NCBI RefSeq assembly: GCF_030158565.1
Contig: NZ_JAOASQ010000020.1
Coordinates: forward strand, 1 to 64,000
Length of the DNA: 64,000 bases
Direction: 5' to 3'
DNA from: Limnohabitans sp.
GTDB taxonomy: Bacteria; Pseudomonadota; Gammaproteobacteria; Burkholderiales; Burkholderiaceae_C
Position numbers and translations under genes: made by a program. Of this stretch, positions 9,096 to 17,409 are shown in pieces; positions within the stretch are counted from its first letter, which is position 1, and every line of letters begins with the position of its first letter. Below the pieces are notes generated by a model that was not told where the DNA came from, searched no databases, and was given only the letters and a program-made list of their open reading frames with translations.

Positions 9096-12080
9096 TCAGC
9101 GACCACCCTCACCCACCAAGGCATAAGGTGCCCAATAGGCCGGGTGTACAAACTGAGGTGAACTCATGGTCTGGAGCATGGCTTGCCTGAGCGCTTCAGC
9201 GCGGCGCATGCCCGGGTTGTTCTTGTAAGCTGCGAAGGTGTGGGTGGTCAACTGCATCGCGCTTTCTGATTCGACCGACCAGTGTGTGACCAACAAGCTG
9301 CGGCTGCCAGCAAAGAAGAAGCCCCGAGCCAAGCCACTCATCGCCTCTTCGGCTTTGCCATCGGCACCAGCCGTGTTGCAAGCCGACAGGACCACCCAAT
9401 CTGCGTTGAGCTTCAAACTGAGCACGTCTTCCAATGTCAACAAAGGTGATTCGGCAGCGTTGGCCGACGCCGCCATGGCCAAGGCCGGTTGGTTCAGGTT
9501 GGGCAAATCACCGGCCAACAAACCATGCGTTGCGAACACGACCACTTGCTTTTTCCCCAACTGCCCTGAAGCGCTGCTTTTGAGCACAGAAGCCCGCGTG
9601 GCCTCTGCACCCAACACCAAATCGGTTCTGGGGTTGGCACCCAAAATTTTGGCTAACTCCTGCACCTCGTCACGGGTCTCGGGTAAAGGTGGCATCTTGC
9701 TGTAATTGAGGTAGCTGTCTTCCACCGACTGCTCGAGACCGGATGACTGCACGGCGCGTGTCGGTATTGCTGATCGCACATGCGATGCAGCCCCCATACT
9801 GGCGATCTGCTGCGCGGCCTTCAGGTCAAAAACCGGATCGCCCCAAGCCATCAGTGGCTGCACACTGGAGGGCACTTTGCCGAACCGCTTCAAGGACAAC
9901 CAACCGCTGGCGGTTGGAACTTGGCTCACAGCCATGTCCTTGATGAGCCAGACTGCATCCTTGGGGTTAGCGGATGCGAAGGGTTGACGCACCAACACGC
10001 CCAAAGGCATCTTGGCCAATGCACCTGATGTGGCCAAGATCAAATGGGTTTTACCCGTCAAGGAGGGCTCGATCGGTCCAAGCAAGCCCTTGTACAGTTC
10101 GTGAGCATCGGCATAGTTGAATACAGGCGCACGCGCGCCCAGACCCGCCACATCCAGTGTCTTGCGGATGCGATCAACAAGCTCATGACTTTGTTTCTCA
10201 CCCAGATTCCAACGGTGAAATTTCACAACCCCTGCTGCATCAATGGCCCACACATAGGTTTGGTTTTCCATCGGCAAGACAGAGACAAACAGCTCATCAG
10301 GCTTGAGGCCCTGCGCAATATCCGTATGCGAAGGTGCCTTGGGTTGCATCAACTGAAAGTATTCAGGAAACCCTTTTTGTATTTGGACTTTGTAGCCCCT
10401 GCGCAACTCTTCGATCTCGCGCATGCGCGCTCGCATTTGCTCCATGACTTGTGGGTTACGCCGTTTGTCTTCCTCTGCGCCCTGCCCTGTCATGTACTGG
10501 ATCAGGCTGACCATTTCATTTTTGGCATCCTGCTCCTTGCGAATGATGTCGGCCAAACCGGGCACATTCACCCCAGAGCGCACAGCCGCATCCGCCAGCG
10601 CTTGTTGAACGGAAGACGCATTGAGGTAGTCCGCCAATTGGAAAATCAGTGCCGCATCTTGTGCATCCTGGCTGGCGGTCTCGGCCAACATTTCCACGTA
10701 ACTCTGAAAAATAAATTTCTTCACTTTGAGGCGATAGGCGTCCTCGGCCATGTCGCCTGACAAGCCCTCAGGGGCCGTCATCACCTTGACGGCTTGTTCA
10801 AACTGAGTGCGGGCTTGGGCTTTGTCACCCGCTTTCCACAGCGCTGCCGCATAGATTCCGCGAACCAATGCGGTGTAGTCATGCTTTTCGCCGAAATTGC
10901 TCACGTGCCACCGCAAATTGCCTCTCAACAGTGGCAAGGCTTGTTCGGTGCGCCCTGTTTTCAAGTAAACAAAGGCACGAAGATCGGGTCTAACACCGGC
11001 AGTGCTCTTATTACCGATGAGGGCCTTTTCTTCATCCAAGCGCTCAAAGTTGGCCATCGCATCGTTCCACCTGTCAGCCCCCACCAACGCGATATTTTTC
11101 CTGTTTTGAGATCCGATCCAAGGCATGGTCCCTTTTTTGAAACCCTGATTCAAAACAATACGTTCTGCCTTGTCTGCGTAGGCCCCCGCCTCATTGAACT
11201 GGCCCGCCGCATTTCTCAGATCTGCATACGCGTTGTAAGTGCCAAACAGTTGCTCATCGCTGAAGCCATTGGCTTTGGCAAATTGGTAGGCTTGCCGCAA
11301 AGTGACATCGGCATCTGTAAACAGCCCGGATGCACTTTGCTGAGAGGCCAGTGCGGCCAATACCTTGATGTACCAGTGACGTCCGTGCACTTTTTGCGTT
11401 GAACCAATCGGCGCATCGTTGGCCATAGACTCCTTGCCCTTGGCCACCGCCAACTTGGCGGATTCAATCGATTCTGGCAACTTGCCTTTGCGGCTCAGAA
11501 AAATTGAACGGGCGTGATGAAACTCCATCTCAGCACGCAAACGCCAATAGGGCCCAGAGCTTGTCCCGTCAACTTGCTTGAATTCTCTTCGAATGGTGTT
11601 TTCCGCCTCATCCAACAAGGTTTGCGCCTGTTGGACTTGCCCGTCCTGGAGATGATCCAGCGCAAGCTCTGTGCGTATGCGCACGACATCGGTTGGCCTT
11701 CTGAAGATGCCATCCTTGATGAGGGCATGGCCAATTTCATAAGCCTCGGCCCTTTTTGGGGTCATCGATAAAACATTGCGCAGTCGCCACCCGACGGTGG
11801 GATCGATCTTGACCCATTCACGCAAGATGCTCTCTCGAAGCACCACATCCCCCAAAAGCCAAGCGGCCGTGTCTTTTTGCTGGAAAAACTCTTTTTGAGT
11901 CGCCAACCCGGCACTGGGATCCATAGGCGTTGCCAGAACCTCTTGTAAACGCTTGACCTCTTGAGGCGGCAATTTCAAAGACTGTGCAGGGTCATCTTGC
12001 GCATGGACACCCGCAGTCAACAGGAAAACCAGGCAGCACACCAGCTTGAGTAAATTCATGGCACGGCTTGACTGAAACAT
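9096..12080 (-). CDS. Exported TPR-CHAT protease, copy 3
   Basis: This 994-residue protein is the first of three tandem TPR-CHAT proteins in the direction of transcription. AAGGA lies 7-8 bases before the ATG at 12080; an in-frame ATG at 12059 is an alternative. A signal peptide (LLKLVCCLVFLLTAGVHAQ) precedes TPR-like helices, a charged segment and the CHAT domain, with catalytic His852 (FATHGLLAGDLPN) and Cys901 (VLSACNTAGADGK). The sequence from NLNQPALAMA through LSGLARGFFFAGSR (apart from one Leu-to-Met change and the variable ANAAES stretch) is nearly identical to copy 1, including at the DNA level. This suggests recent duplication or gene conversion across the middle copy. It starts 18 bases after the small exported protein gene. 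Confidence 0.88.
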   Translation of the reverse strand: MFQSSRAMNLLKLVCCLVFLLTAGVHAQDDPAQSLKLPPQEVKRLQEVLATPMDPSAGLATQKEFFQQKDTAAWLLGDVVLRESILREWVKIDPTVGWRLRNVLSMTPKRAEAYEIGHALIKDGIFRRPTDVVRIRTELALDHLQDGQVQQAQTLLDEAENTIRREFKQVDGTSSGPYWRLRAEMEFHHARSIFLSRKGKLPESIESAKLAVAKGKESMANDAPIGSTQKVHGRHWYIKVLAALASQQSASGLFTDADVTLRQAYQFAKANGFSDEQLFGTYNAYADLRNAAGQFNEAGAYADKAERIVLNQGFKKGTMPWIGSQNRKNIALVGADRWNDAMANFERLDEEKALIGNKSTAGVRPDLRAFVYLKTGRTEQALPLLRGNLRWHVSNFGEKHDYTALVRGIYAAALWKAGDKAQARTQFEQAVKVMTAPEGLSGDMAEDAYRLKVKKFIFQSYVEMLAETASQDAQDAALIFQLADYLNASSVQQALADAAVRSGVNVPGLADIIRKEQDAKNEMVSLIQYMTGQGAEEDKRRNPQVMEQMRARMREIEELRRGYKVQIQKGFPEYFQLMQPKAPSHTDIAQGLKPDELFVSVLPMENQTYVWAIDAAGVVKFHRWNLGEKQSHELVDRIRKTLDVAGLGARAPVFNYADAHELYKGLLGPIEPSLTGKTHLILATSGALAKMPLGVLVRQPFASANPKDAVWLIKDMAVSQVPTASGWLSLKRFGKVPSSVQPLMAWGDPVFDLKAAQQIASMGAASHVRSAIPTRAVQSSGLEQSVEDSYLNYSKMPPLPETRDEVQELAKILGANPRTDLVLGAEATRASVLKSSASGQLGKKQVVVFATHGLLAGDLPNLNQPALAMAASANAAESPLLTLEDVLSLKLNADWVVLSACNTAGADGKAEEAMSGLARGFFFAGSRSLLVTHWSVESESAMQLTTHTFAAYKNNPGMRRAEALRQAMLQTMSSPQFVHPAYWAPYALVGEGGR

Positions 12081-12098
12081 TGGCTTTCCTTGAAAAAC

Positions 12099-12563
12099 TT
12101 ATTCCACTTCAATGCGCAATTCCCGCTCTGCCAAACGTTGCTTGGCATCCTGGATTTGCAAAGTCAAACGGTGCTTGCCTTTGGGGATATTCGCCTTGTC
12201 CAGCTTGAACCCCTCAGCGCTGATCTGTGTGTACTGCGTCAAGCGGGAAGTGATGTCGAACTTGAGTCCGCCATACAAGACCTTGAAACTACTCACATCA
12301 ATGGGCGCATCGTTTTGGGGGCGAAACGCGACGGCAATCGCAAACGGCGCCTTCAGTTTTGCATCGGGCACAGGTTCAGGCTGCAAGATATCGATCAAGG
12401 GCATGACAGCACGCGCCCGCAAAGCTGGCTGCGCCAGGTAACCGGCTTCGCCTTCGAATTGAATTGCCTCAGCCGGGTTGACCAACCAGGACTCTTGTGC
12501 CACCGCCGACGCCACCGCGCAGGTCAGCGACAAAACCAGAATAGACAGACTCAGGGGTTTCAT
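12099..12563 (-). CDS. Small exported protein of unknown function in the caspase/CHAT operon
   Basis: The product is about 154 residues. The ATG at 12563 is chosen because AGGAG precedes it and because it overlaps the caspase stop as ATGA, the mark of translational coupling. A signal peptide is clear (LSLSILVLSLTCAVASAVAQ). The mature part is about 130 residues with alternating hydrophobic/charged strands (FAIAVAFRP, SFKVLYGGLKFDITSRL, KHRLTLQIQDAKQRLAERELRIEVE), suggesting a beta-sandwich. I do not recognise a family. Its position between the caspase and the CHAT proteins suggests a partner, chaperone, inhibitor or substrate of one of them, which is inference only. Confidence 0.8.
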   Translation of the reverse strand: MKPLSLSILVLSLTCAVASAVAQESWLVNPAEAIQFEGEAGYLAQPALRARAVMPLIDILQPEPVPDAKLKAPFAIAVAFRPQNDAPIDVSSFKVLYGGLKFDITSRLTQYTQISAEGFKLDKANIPKGKHRLTLQIQDAKQRLAERELRIEVE

Positions 12564-14518
12564 GGAATCTCCTTGATCGGCAGCAAGACTGCGCCATAGG
12601 CATCGGAACACAAGGGGTTATTTTTCGCCCTCGCAGGCGTTTGACAGGCCTGCGTGCTGACGAGCGTGGAGGTGGTCAGCAAAGCGCCCAGTTGGGCTCG
12701 TCCACTGGCGTCGTTGAGAGACGTCACGAAGGGGCCCGATTTGCGGCCACCCAAGGCCGTCAAATCTCGCGGCGCATCGGCCACCATGACCAGCAAATGG
12801 TTGGTGCCCGCAGGGCCGGACGACTTGATGCGCCAATTGCCTTGCGGCAGCTTCAGCGTCTGACCCGCTTCAATCTTGTTGTTCTGGTCAAGGTCGTTGG
12901 GAAACAACATGTACAAGGCTTTGCCATCCGATCCGGCCAAAGCGGCATACACATAGCCTGCACGGTCAGATTGGACGGAAAACTCCAATGCATCCTGCCC
13001 GATGGTCAACGCATCTTTGGTCAAAGTGACCTGCACCTTGCGCTTGGCGTTGCGTTGCTCGAACATTTGCTGCAAAGCTTGTTCGCCCGACAGAGGCTTC
13101 ACCTGCGGCGCAGTCACGGGTGCAGGCGCGGGTGCAGGCGCGCCAGGCGCAGGCTGCACTGGCACTGCAAGCACCGGGGTTGAGGCAAGGGGTGTTGCCA
13201 CAGTTGCAGTTGGCTTCACAGCAGGCGGCGCACTGATGGCGCTGGGCTTGTTGTCCAGCAAGGCCGTCACCGGTTGCGCCGCGACTTGCGGCGCAGGCTG
13301 GCTGAACCATGCTGGCACAAACCCGGCATTGCCAGACAACACCAGGTTGTGCGGCTTGAAGTTGGTATCAAATTGCATGCGGCGGTTGATTTTTTCTTGC
13401 GCGCATTGACGGATTTCATCGATGTTGATGGCGCCCGAGCCATCCAAATCCTTGGCATCACGGAGCATGCAGTCGCGCATGTATTGCGTCGCCAAACCGC
13501 CTTTTTGTTCGTCATCAAAACTGATTTCGTTGTTGCGGGCTGCGGACAGGTGAATGATGTCCTGCGGCAAAGCGCCCTGGCTGACTTGTTCATTGACCAA
13601 GCCACGCGTTCTGACGTTGACGGGATTTCCGCAGGTCTCTGAGGTGCCCGCGAACTTGGGTCGCAAAGCACCTTCGTCGTTGGCATTGACCATGCCACGC
13701 GTGCGTGCTGCGGGCGTTGGCGGCACCAGACCGCCCGAATGACAAGCGTCGTACATCACAAACAACTTGTCGGTTTTTTGCGTGATGGAGGCCAGCAAAT
13801 TGGCCATCTCTTTGTTGTTGATGGTGCCCTTGCTCATGCCGTCATAGGGCAGCAAGGCCTCCACACAACCGCCCGCTTGCGGGTCTTCATAACGTGTGCC
13901 GTGGCCGGAGTAATGGATGAACACACGGTCACCGTCTTGCACGCGTTCGTTCAAGCCTTTGAGCGCTGCACGGATGTTGTCGCCCGTGGCCTGGTCGTCT
14001 TGCAAATACTGGATGTTGCCTTCAGGCACCTGCATGACTTGCGCCATCTGTGTGGCCGAATAGCGATCGAGCTTGGTTCCGGGCAATGGCGGCACGCTGG
14101 GGTCGGCGTAGCGTCCAACACCAATGATGAGCGCATGCCGGTTGATGCGCGAAGCCGCAGTGGGTACGCCTCGCACGCCCAATGTCAATGCGTTGTTTCC
14201 GGCCGCCTCGCGACCACTGGAGATGCCTGCCACTGCCGATGCGCCCGCTTGCATGTTCAAGGCGCTGGCACGCACCCAGCCGGACACCTTGCCCGGCGGG
14301 CTGTTGAGCTCCACCAAAACCCAGCCGCCCTCGACAGACAGCACACGCACTGCCGCTCCCACACTGACCTGGGTGAGCACGGCTGATGTGGCCAGTTTTT
14401 CCTGCCTGATTTCAGCCGCACGGCTAACGGTGGCGTTTTGCGCCCCCGCTCCCGTTGCCAAGAAAACCAGACCCCAGAGTCCTGAACGAATGAATGAAGA
14501 CATGGTGGAACTTTTCAT
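12560..14518 (-). CDS. Exported caspase-family protease with SH3, EF-hand loop and DUF4384 domain
   Basis: The product is a 652-residue peptidase C14 (metacaspase-like) protein. In order it has an N-terminal signal peptide (LWGLVFLATGAGAQ), a bacterial SH3 domain (about 45-95, VLSVEGGWVLVEL...GWVRASAL), the caspase domain (about 125-410), a Pro/Ala-rich linker (about 415-500) and a DUF4384 domain (about 510-615). Catalytic His206 lies in HYSGHGTR and Cys259 in YDACHSGG. Residues 357-368, DLDGSGAINIDE, fit the 12-residue EF-hand loop at every ligand position, suggesting calcium control as in many metacaspases. Both ends overlap neighbours as ATGA: its start with the CHASE2 gene's stop, its stop with the small exported protein's start. 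It probably acts in the periplasm, upstream of the CHAT proteins or alongside them. Confidence 0.9.
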   Translation of the reverse strand: MKSSTMSSFIRSGLWGLVFLATGAGAQNATVSRAAEIRQEKLATSAVLTQVSVGAAVRVLSVEGGWVLVELNSPPGKVSGWVRASALNMQAGASAVAGISSGREAAGNNALTLGVRGVPTAASRINRHALIIGVGRYADPSVPPLPGTKLDRYSATQMAQVMQVPEGNIQYLQDDQATGDNIRAALKGLNERVQDGDRVFIHYSGHGTRYEDPQAGGCVEALLPYDGMSKGTINNKEMANLLASITQKTDKLFVMYDACHSGGLVPPTPAARTRGMVNANDEGALRPKFAGTSETCGNPVNVRTRGLVNEQVSQGALPQDIIHLSAARNNEISFDDEQKGGLATQYMRDCMLRDAKDLDGSGAINIDEIRQCAQEKINRRMQFDTNFKPHNLVLSGNAGFVPAWFSQPAPQVAAQPVTALLDNKPSAISAPPAVKPTATVATPLASTPVLAVPVQPAPGAPAPAPAPVTAPQVKPLSGEQALQQMFEQRNAKRKVQVTLTKDALTIGQDALEFSVQSDRAGYVYAALAGSDGKALYMLFPNDLDQNNKIEAGQTLKLPQGNWRIKSSGPAGTNHLLVMVADAPRDLTALGGRKSGPFVTSLNDASGRAQLGALLTTSTLVSTQACQTPARAKNNPLCSDAYGAVLLPIKEIP

Positions 14519-16212
14519 GAAAAAACCGGTGGTTGCAATGCCGTCCAGCCCGCCAGGGCCAGATGCGTGACAGCAAGGCGCACATCCTGTGCCGACAAGC
14601 CTTGCGGCAGCGTCGTGACCTCACCTTGGCGGACCGACAAACCCTTGACCGCTCGCAACAGCAAAGGTTGCACGCGCAGCAATTGAGCCTGCGGGCCCAC
14701 AATGGCCAAGCACGGCGAAAACGGACGCCAGCGCGCAGACAAATTGTCCCCGGGTGTCAAATCCAGCGACACCAAGCGGCAATCTTTGCCCGAGGCTTGC
14801 AAGCACGCCATCAATCGGTCGAGCTGGTCATGGCTCCAGGACTGGTCCGACACCCAGGGCAAAACCGCCAAAGGCTCAGTTGTATCTGGCAAGTCGCCAC
14901 ACCAATGGCGCTTGCGCAGCGTGTACCAAAATTTGAGCACTGCCAAAAACAAAACCGCCAAGCCCGCAGACAGATGCAGGTCAATGAACACATGCTCGGT
15001 GTGCAAACTGGCAAAGCCAATGCCCAGCAACACACCGGGCAAGACCAACATGGCAGGGGCCAGGGACGACACGCTTCGGTGGTGGCTCCACAAGGCAATG
15101 CCTGCACACATCAAGATCGCCACTGCGGCACCAGCCCATTTGGGCAGCTCCCAGATCGCGCGGCGATGCAAAGCATTGTCAATGCCCGTGGCCAAGGACT
15201 CGACACCCGCCTGTGTGCCCGACAAGGGCGTGGGGTGCGTATCGTGCAAACTGGGTGCGGTGGCGCCAATGATCACAATTTTTCCGGCCATCGAGGGCAC
15301 GCGGGGATTCGCTTGACCACCATCGGCCTGCTCAAAAACATCAGCGAAATTCACGCGCTGGTACGTCGTGGCTGTTTTGCGCCAGTGAATGAGCACGTCA
15401 TCACGCGTCGCTTCGGGTTTGCTGATGGGCGCAGGTTTGTTCTGAAACTGGGTCAGCCAGTAGCCATAAGCGGCAGGATCGACAGATTGCGTCACACTCA
15501 TGGGCAATGACTGGATGATGCCGCCATCGCTCAAACGCTCAAAGTAACGGTAACGCCGCAGCATGCCATCGGGATCCACATAGCCGTTGTTAAAACCCAA
15601 GGGCTTCACGGCCACATGCGGCAGCACCGGCGGGATCAAGGCCACGGTGGCCTCCACGCTTGCATCGGCCGCGCGGGTTTGCGCCCACAAACTGGGCAAA
15701 TGCTGTTGACTCAGACTGCTCTGACCATCGTTCGCAGCAGGCAAGCGCACCACGCTGAAATGGCTGTGCTGACTTCTTTGTGCAGCTTGATCCATCGCCG
15801 CATCACCGCCAGGGCTGAGCCTGTCGGCATCCGAAAACACAATGTCCCAAACCACGGCTGCGGGATTTTGACTTTCGATGTGATCGAGCACTGTGGCCAA
15901 AGTGTCACGCGGCCAAGGCCAACGGCCGAACTCGGGGGCCATGCGGGCCAGGGCTGATTCGTCGATGTCGACAATCACAATGCGCTCATCGTGCGGGGCT
16001 GTCAGCAAGCGTCCACGCACCATGGTGTCATAGGTGGTCTGTGCAATGCCGCCACTGACGCTCAGGAAGAAAACATCCAGAATCACCCACGCTGAAAAAG
16101 CGAGCACCAGCCCAGTCAGCACCCAGCGGTCCGGCCAAGAGGCCAGACGCTTGAGCAACGTTCGCTCCAAAGCAGCCGCAAAAGGCTGCCCTGACTCAGT
16201 CGAGATTGACAA
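14515..16212 (-). CDS. CHASE2-domain inner-membrane sensor
   Basis: The product is a 565-residue membrane protein. A first membrane segment (about 31-52) is followed by a CHASE2 extracytoplasmic sensor domain (about 55-345: DERIVIVDIDESALARM, GRWPWPRD, DIVFSDAD, GKIVIIGATA). Three more membrane segments (about 350-435) and a C-terminal tail of about 120 residues follow. The tail has none of the usual kinase, cyclase or GGDEF signatures, so output must come through something else, plausibly the co-encoded proteases. The only start that gives the full N-terminus is TTG at 16212, inside the end of the OmpA gene (17-base overlap). Its stop overlaps the caspase start as ATGA. The ligand is unknown. 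Confidence 0.85.
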   Translation of the reverse strand: MSISTESGQPFAAALERTLLKRLASWPDRWVLTGLVLAFSAWVILDVFFLSVSGGIAQTTYDTMVRGRLLTAPHDERIVIVDIDESALARMAPEFGRWPWPRDTLATVLDHIESQNPAAVVWDIVFSDADRLSPGGDAAMDQAAQRSQHSHFSVVRLPAANDGQSSLSQQHLPSLWAQTRAADASVEATVALIPPVLPHVAVKPLGFNNGYVDPDGMLRRYRYFERLSDGGIIQSLPMSVTQSVDPAAYGYWLTQFQNKPAPISKPEATRDDVLIHWRKTATTYQRVNFADVFEQADGGQANPRVPSMAGKIVIIGATAPSLHDTHPTPLSGTQAGVESLATGIDNALHRRAIWELPKWAGAAVAILMCAGIALWSHHRSVSSLAPAMLVLPGVLLGIGFASLHTEHVFIDLHLSAGLAVLFLAVLKFWYTLRKRHWCGDLPDTTEPLAVLPWVSDQSWSHDQLDRLMACLQASGKDCRLVSLDLTPGDNLSARWRPFSPCLAIVGPQAQLLRVQPLLLRAVKGLSVRQGEVTTLPQGLSAQDVRLAVTHLALAGWTALQPPVFS

Positions 16213-16804
16213 TGCGCACTCGGCGGTTTTCTGCGGCCAATGGATTGGACGCGTTGGCCAGTTGTGTGGCGCCTTTGCCAGCTGCCGTCAAGCGGGCCAC
16301 AGTGACTCCGTTCTTGACCAGAAAGGCCTGCACCGCTTCAGCGCGTTGCTGGCTCAACTTCTGGTTGTAATCGGCCAGTCCCTTGGCGTCGGTATGTCCC
16401 TCAACCGCAAACTTGGACGGCAACAACTCGGCCGAATTCAAGGCGAGCGATAAATTCAGCAATGCCTGCTGACTTTCAGGTCGTATTTGTGAAGAGTTGA
16501 AATCAAACTGGATCAGCAAGGACAAAGAAGGTTTGGCCTGAGGTGCAGCAGAGACTGAAGCCGAAGAGGATGTCTGGTTGCTCGCAGCTTGCGGCGCCGC
16601 AGAAGTCTCGTTCGCATCGGGCGTGGTTGCACTGTTGGACTCCACCGTCAAATTGCGCAGACTTCTCAAACGCGGACCCTGCGATGGCGCTTTGAGCTGC
16701 TCAATCATCTGTTGTGCGCTTGGGGCGGCTGTTTGGGCGTGAAGCGCGCCATGTGAAGCGGCGGCAAGCATCAGCCAGAAGATTCTCAGTGCAGTGGTTT
16801 TCAT
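16196..16804 (-). CDS. OmpA-family peptidoglycan-binding protein
   Basis: The product is about 202 residues and is the first gene of the caspase/CHAT operon. The ATG at 16804 is chosen because it begins a signal peptide (MKTTALRIFWLMLAAASHGA); the ribosome binding site is weak. The mature protein has a low-complexity Ala/Ser/Gln linker and then a C-terminal OmpA-like domain: IQFDFNSSQIRPES, VEGHTDAKGLADYN, LSQQRAEAVQAFL, ENRRVRIVNL. This domain binds peptidoglycan, and no beta-barrel is present. In this operon it may hold the protease complex to the cell wall or report wall state to the CHASE2 sensor. Confidence 0.88.
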   Translation of the reverse strand: MKTTALRIFWLMLAAASHGALHAQTAAPSAQQMIEQLKAPSQGPRLRSLRNLTVESNSATTPDANETSAAPQAASNQTSSSASVSAAPQAKPSLSLLIQFDFNSSQIRPESQQALLNLSLALNSAELLPSKFAVEGHTDAKGLADYNQKLSQQRAEAVQAFLVKNGVTVARLTAAGKGATQLANASNPLAAENRRVRIVNLD

Positions 16805-17040
16805 AACTGTTATCGCTTTAACTATGATCAGCCTGATTATGTGCGCTGCCACACTGAACGGCCAGCATCAATGTTCTTCTCGAAATTTGAAATTAATTCT
16901 TATTTTTACATTTTAAAAATATTTACTCGCACTGGCTGAGCGCCTTCCGCCCTGATCGGGCAATTGCCCGGGATCGGCAAACCCTCGAAACAAATTCGAA
17001 GGCATTACAAGCCAGAGAAGATGCCGTTAAAATTAAATTT

Positions 17041-17409
17041 ATGGAAAATATCAAAAGCCCTTTTGCTTCAGCCTATCTGCGCTTTTTGCAACTGGCACGT
17101 GCGGTGCAGGCACTGCCGGAAGGCGAAGACATGGATGCCAACGAATTGGCATTGCTGGAATCCGTGGTCTTGCGCTGGCACGAAGGCAAACCCATGACCG
17201 TGCGCGAAGCCATCGGCTTGGATCGCTTGGGCTCACCCGCCACCCTGCACAAGCGCATCACCCGCTTGCGGGAAAAAGACATGATCGGCACCTTGCACCT
17301 CGATGGTGACCGACGCGCCAAATACCTGACACCGACCAAGCGCAGTTTGGCCTATTTCGACCACCTCGGCCAATCATTGACACAAGCTCAGCAAACATCA
17401 TTGGCATGA
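17041..17409 (+). CDS. Winged-helix (MarR-like) transcriptional regulator
   Basis: The product is 122 residues with a winged-helix core: MTVREAIGLDRLGSPATLHK as the helix-turn-helix, then ITRLREKDMIGTLHLDGDRRAKYLTPT as recognition helix end and wing, as in MarR-type proteins. It is divergent from the caspase/CHAT operon (236 bases between start codons) and is coupled to the next gene by an ATGA overlap. A TAAAAT hexamer 7 bases before the ATG and the absence of a ribosome binding site suggest a very short leader. It is a candidate regulator of both divergent units, which is inference from position. Confidence 0.7.
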   Translation: MENIKSPFASAYLRFLQLARAVQALPEGEDMDANELALLESVVLRWHEGKPMTVREAIGLDRLGSPATLHKRITRLREKDMIGTLHLDGDRRAKYLTPTKRSLAYFDHLGQSLTQAQQTSLA

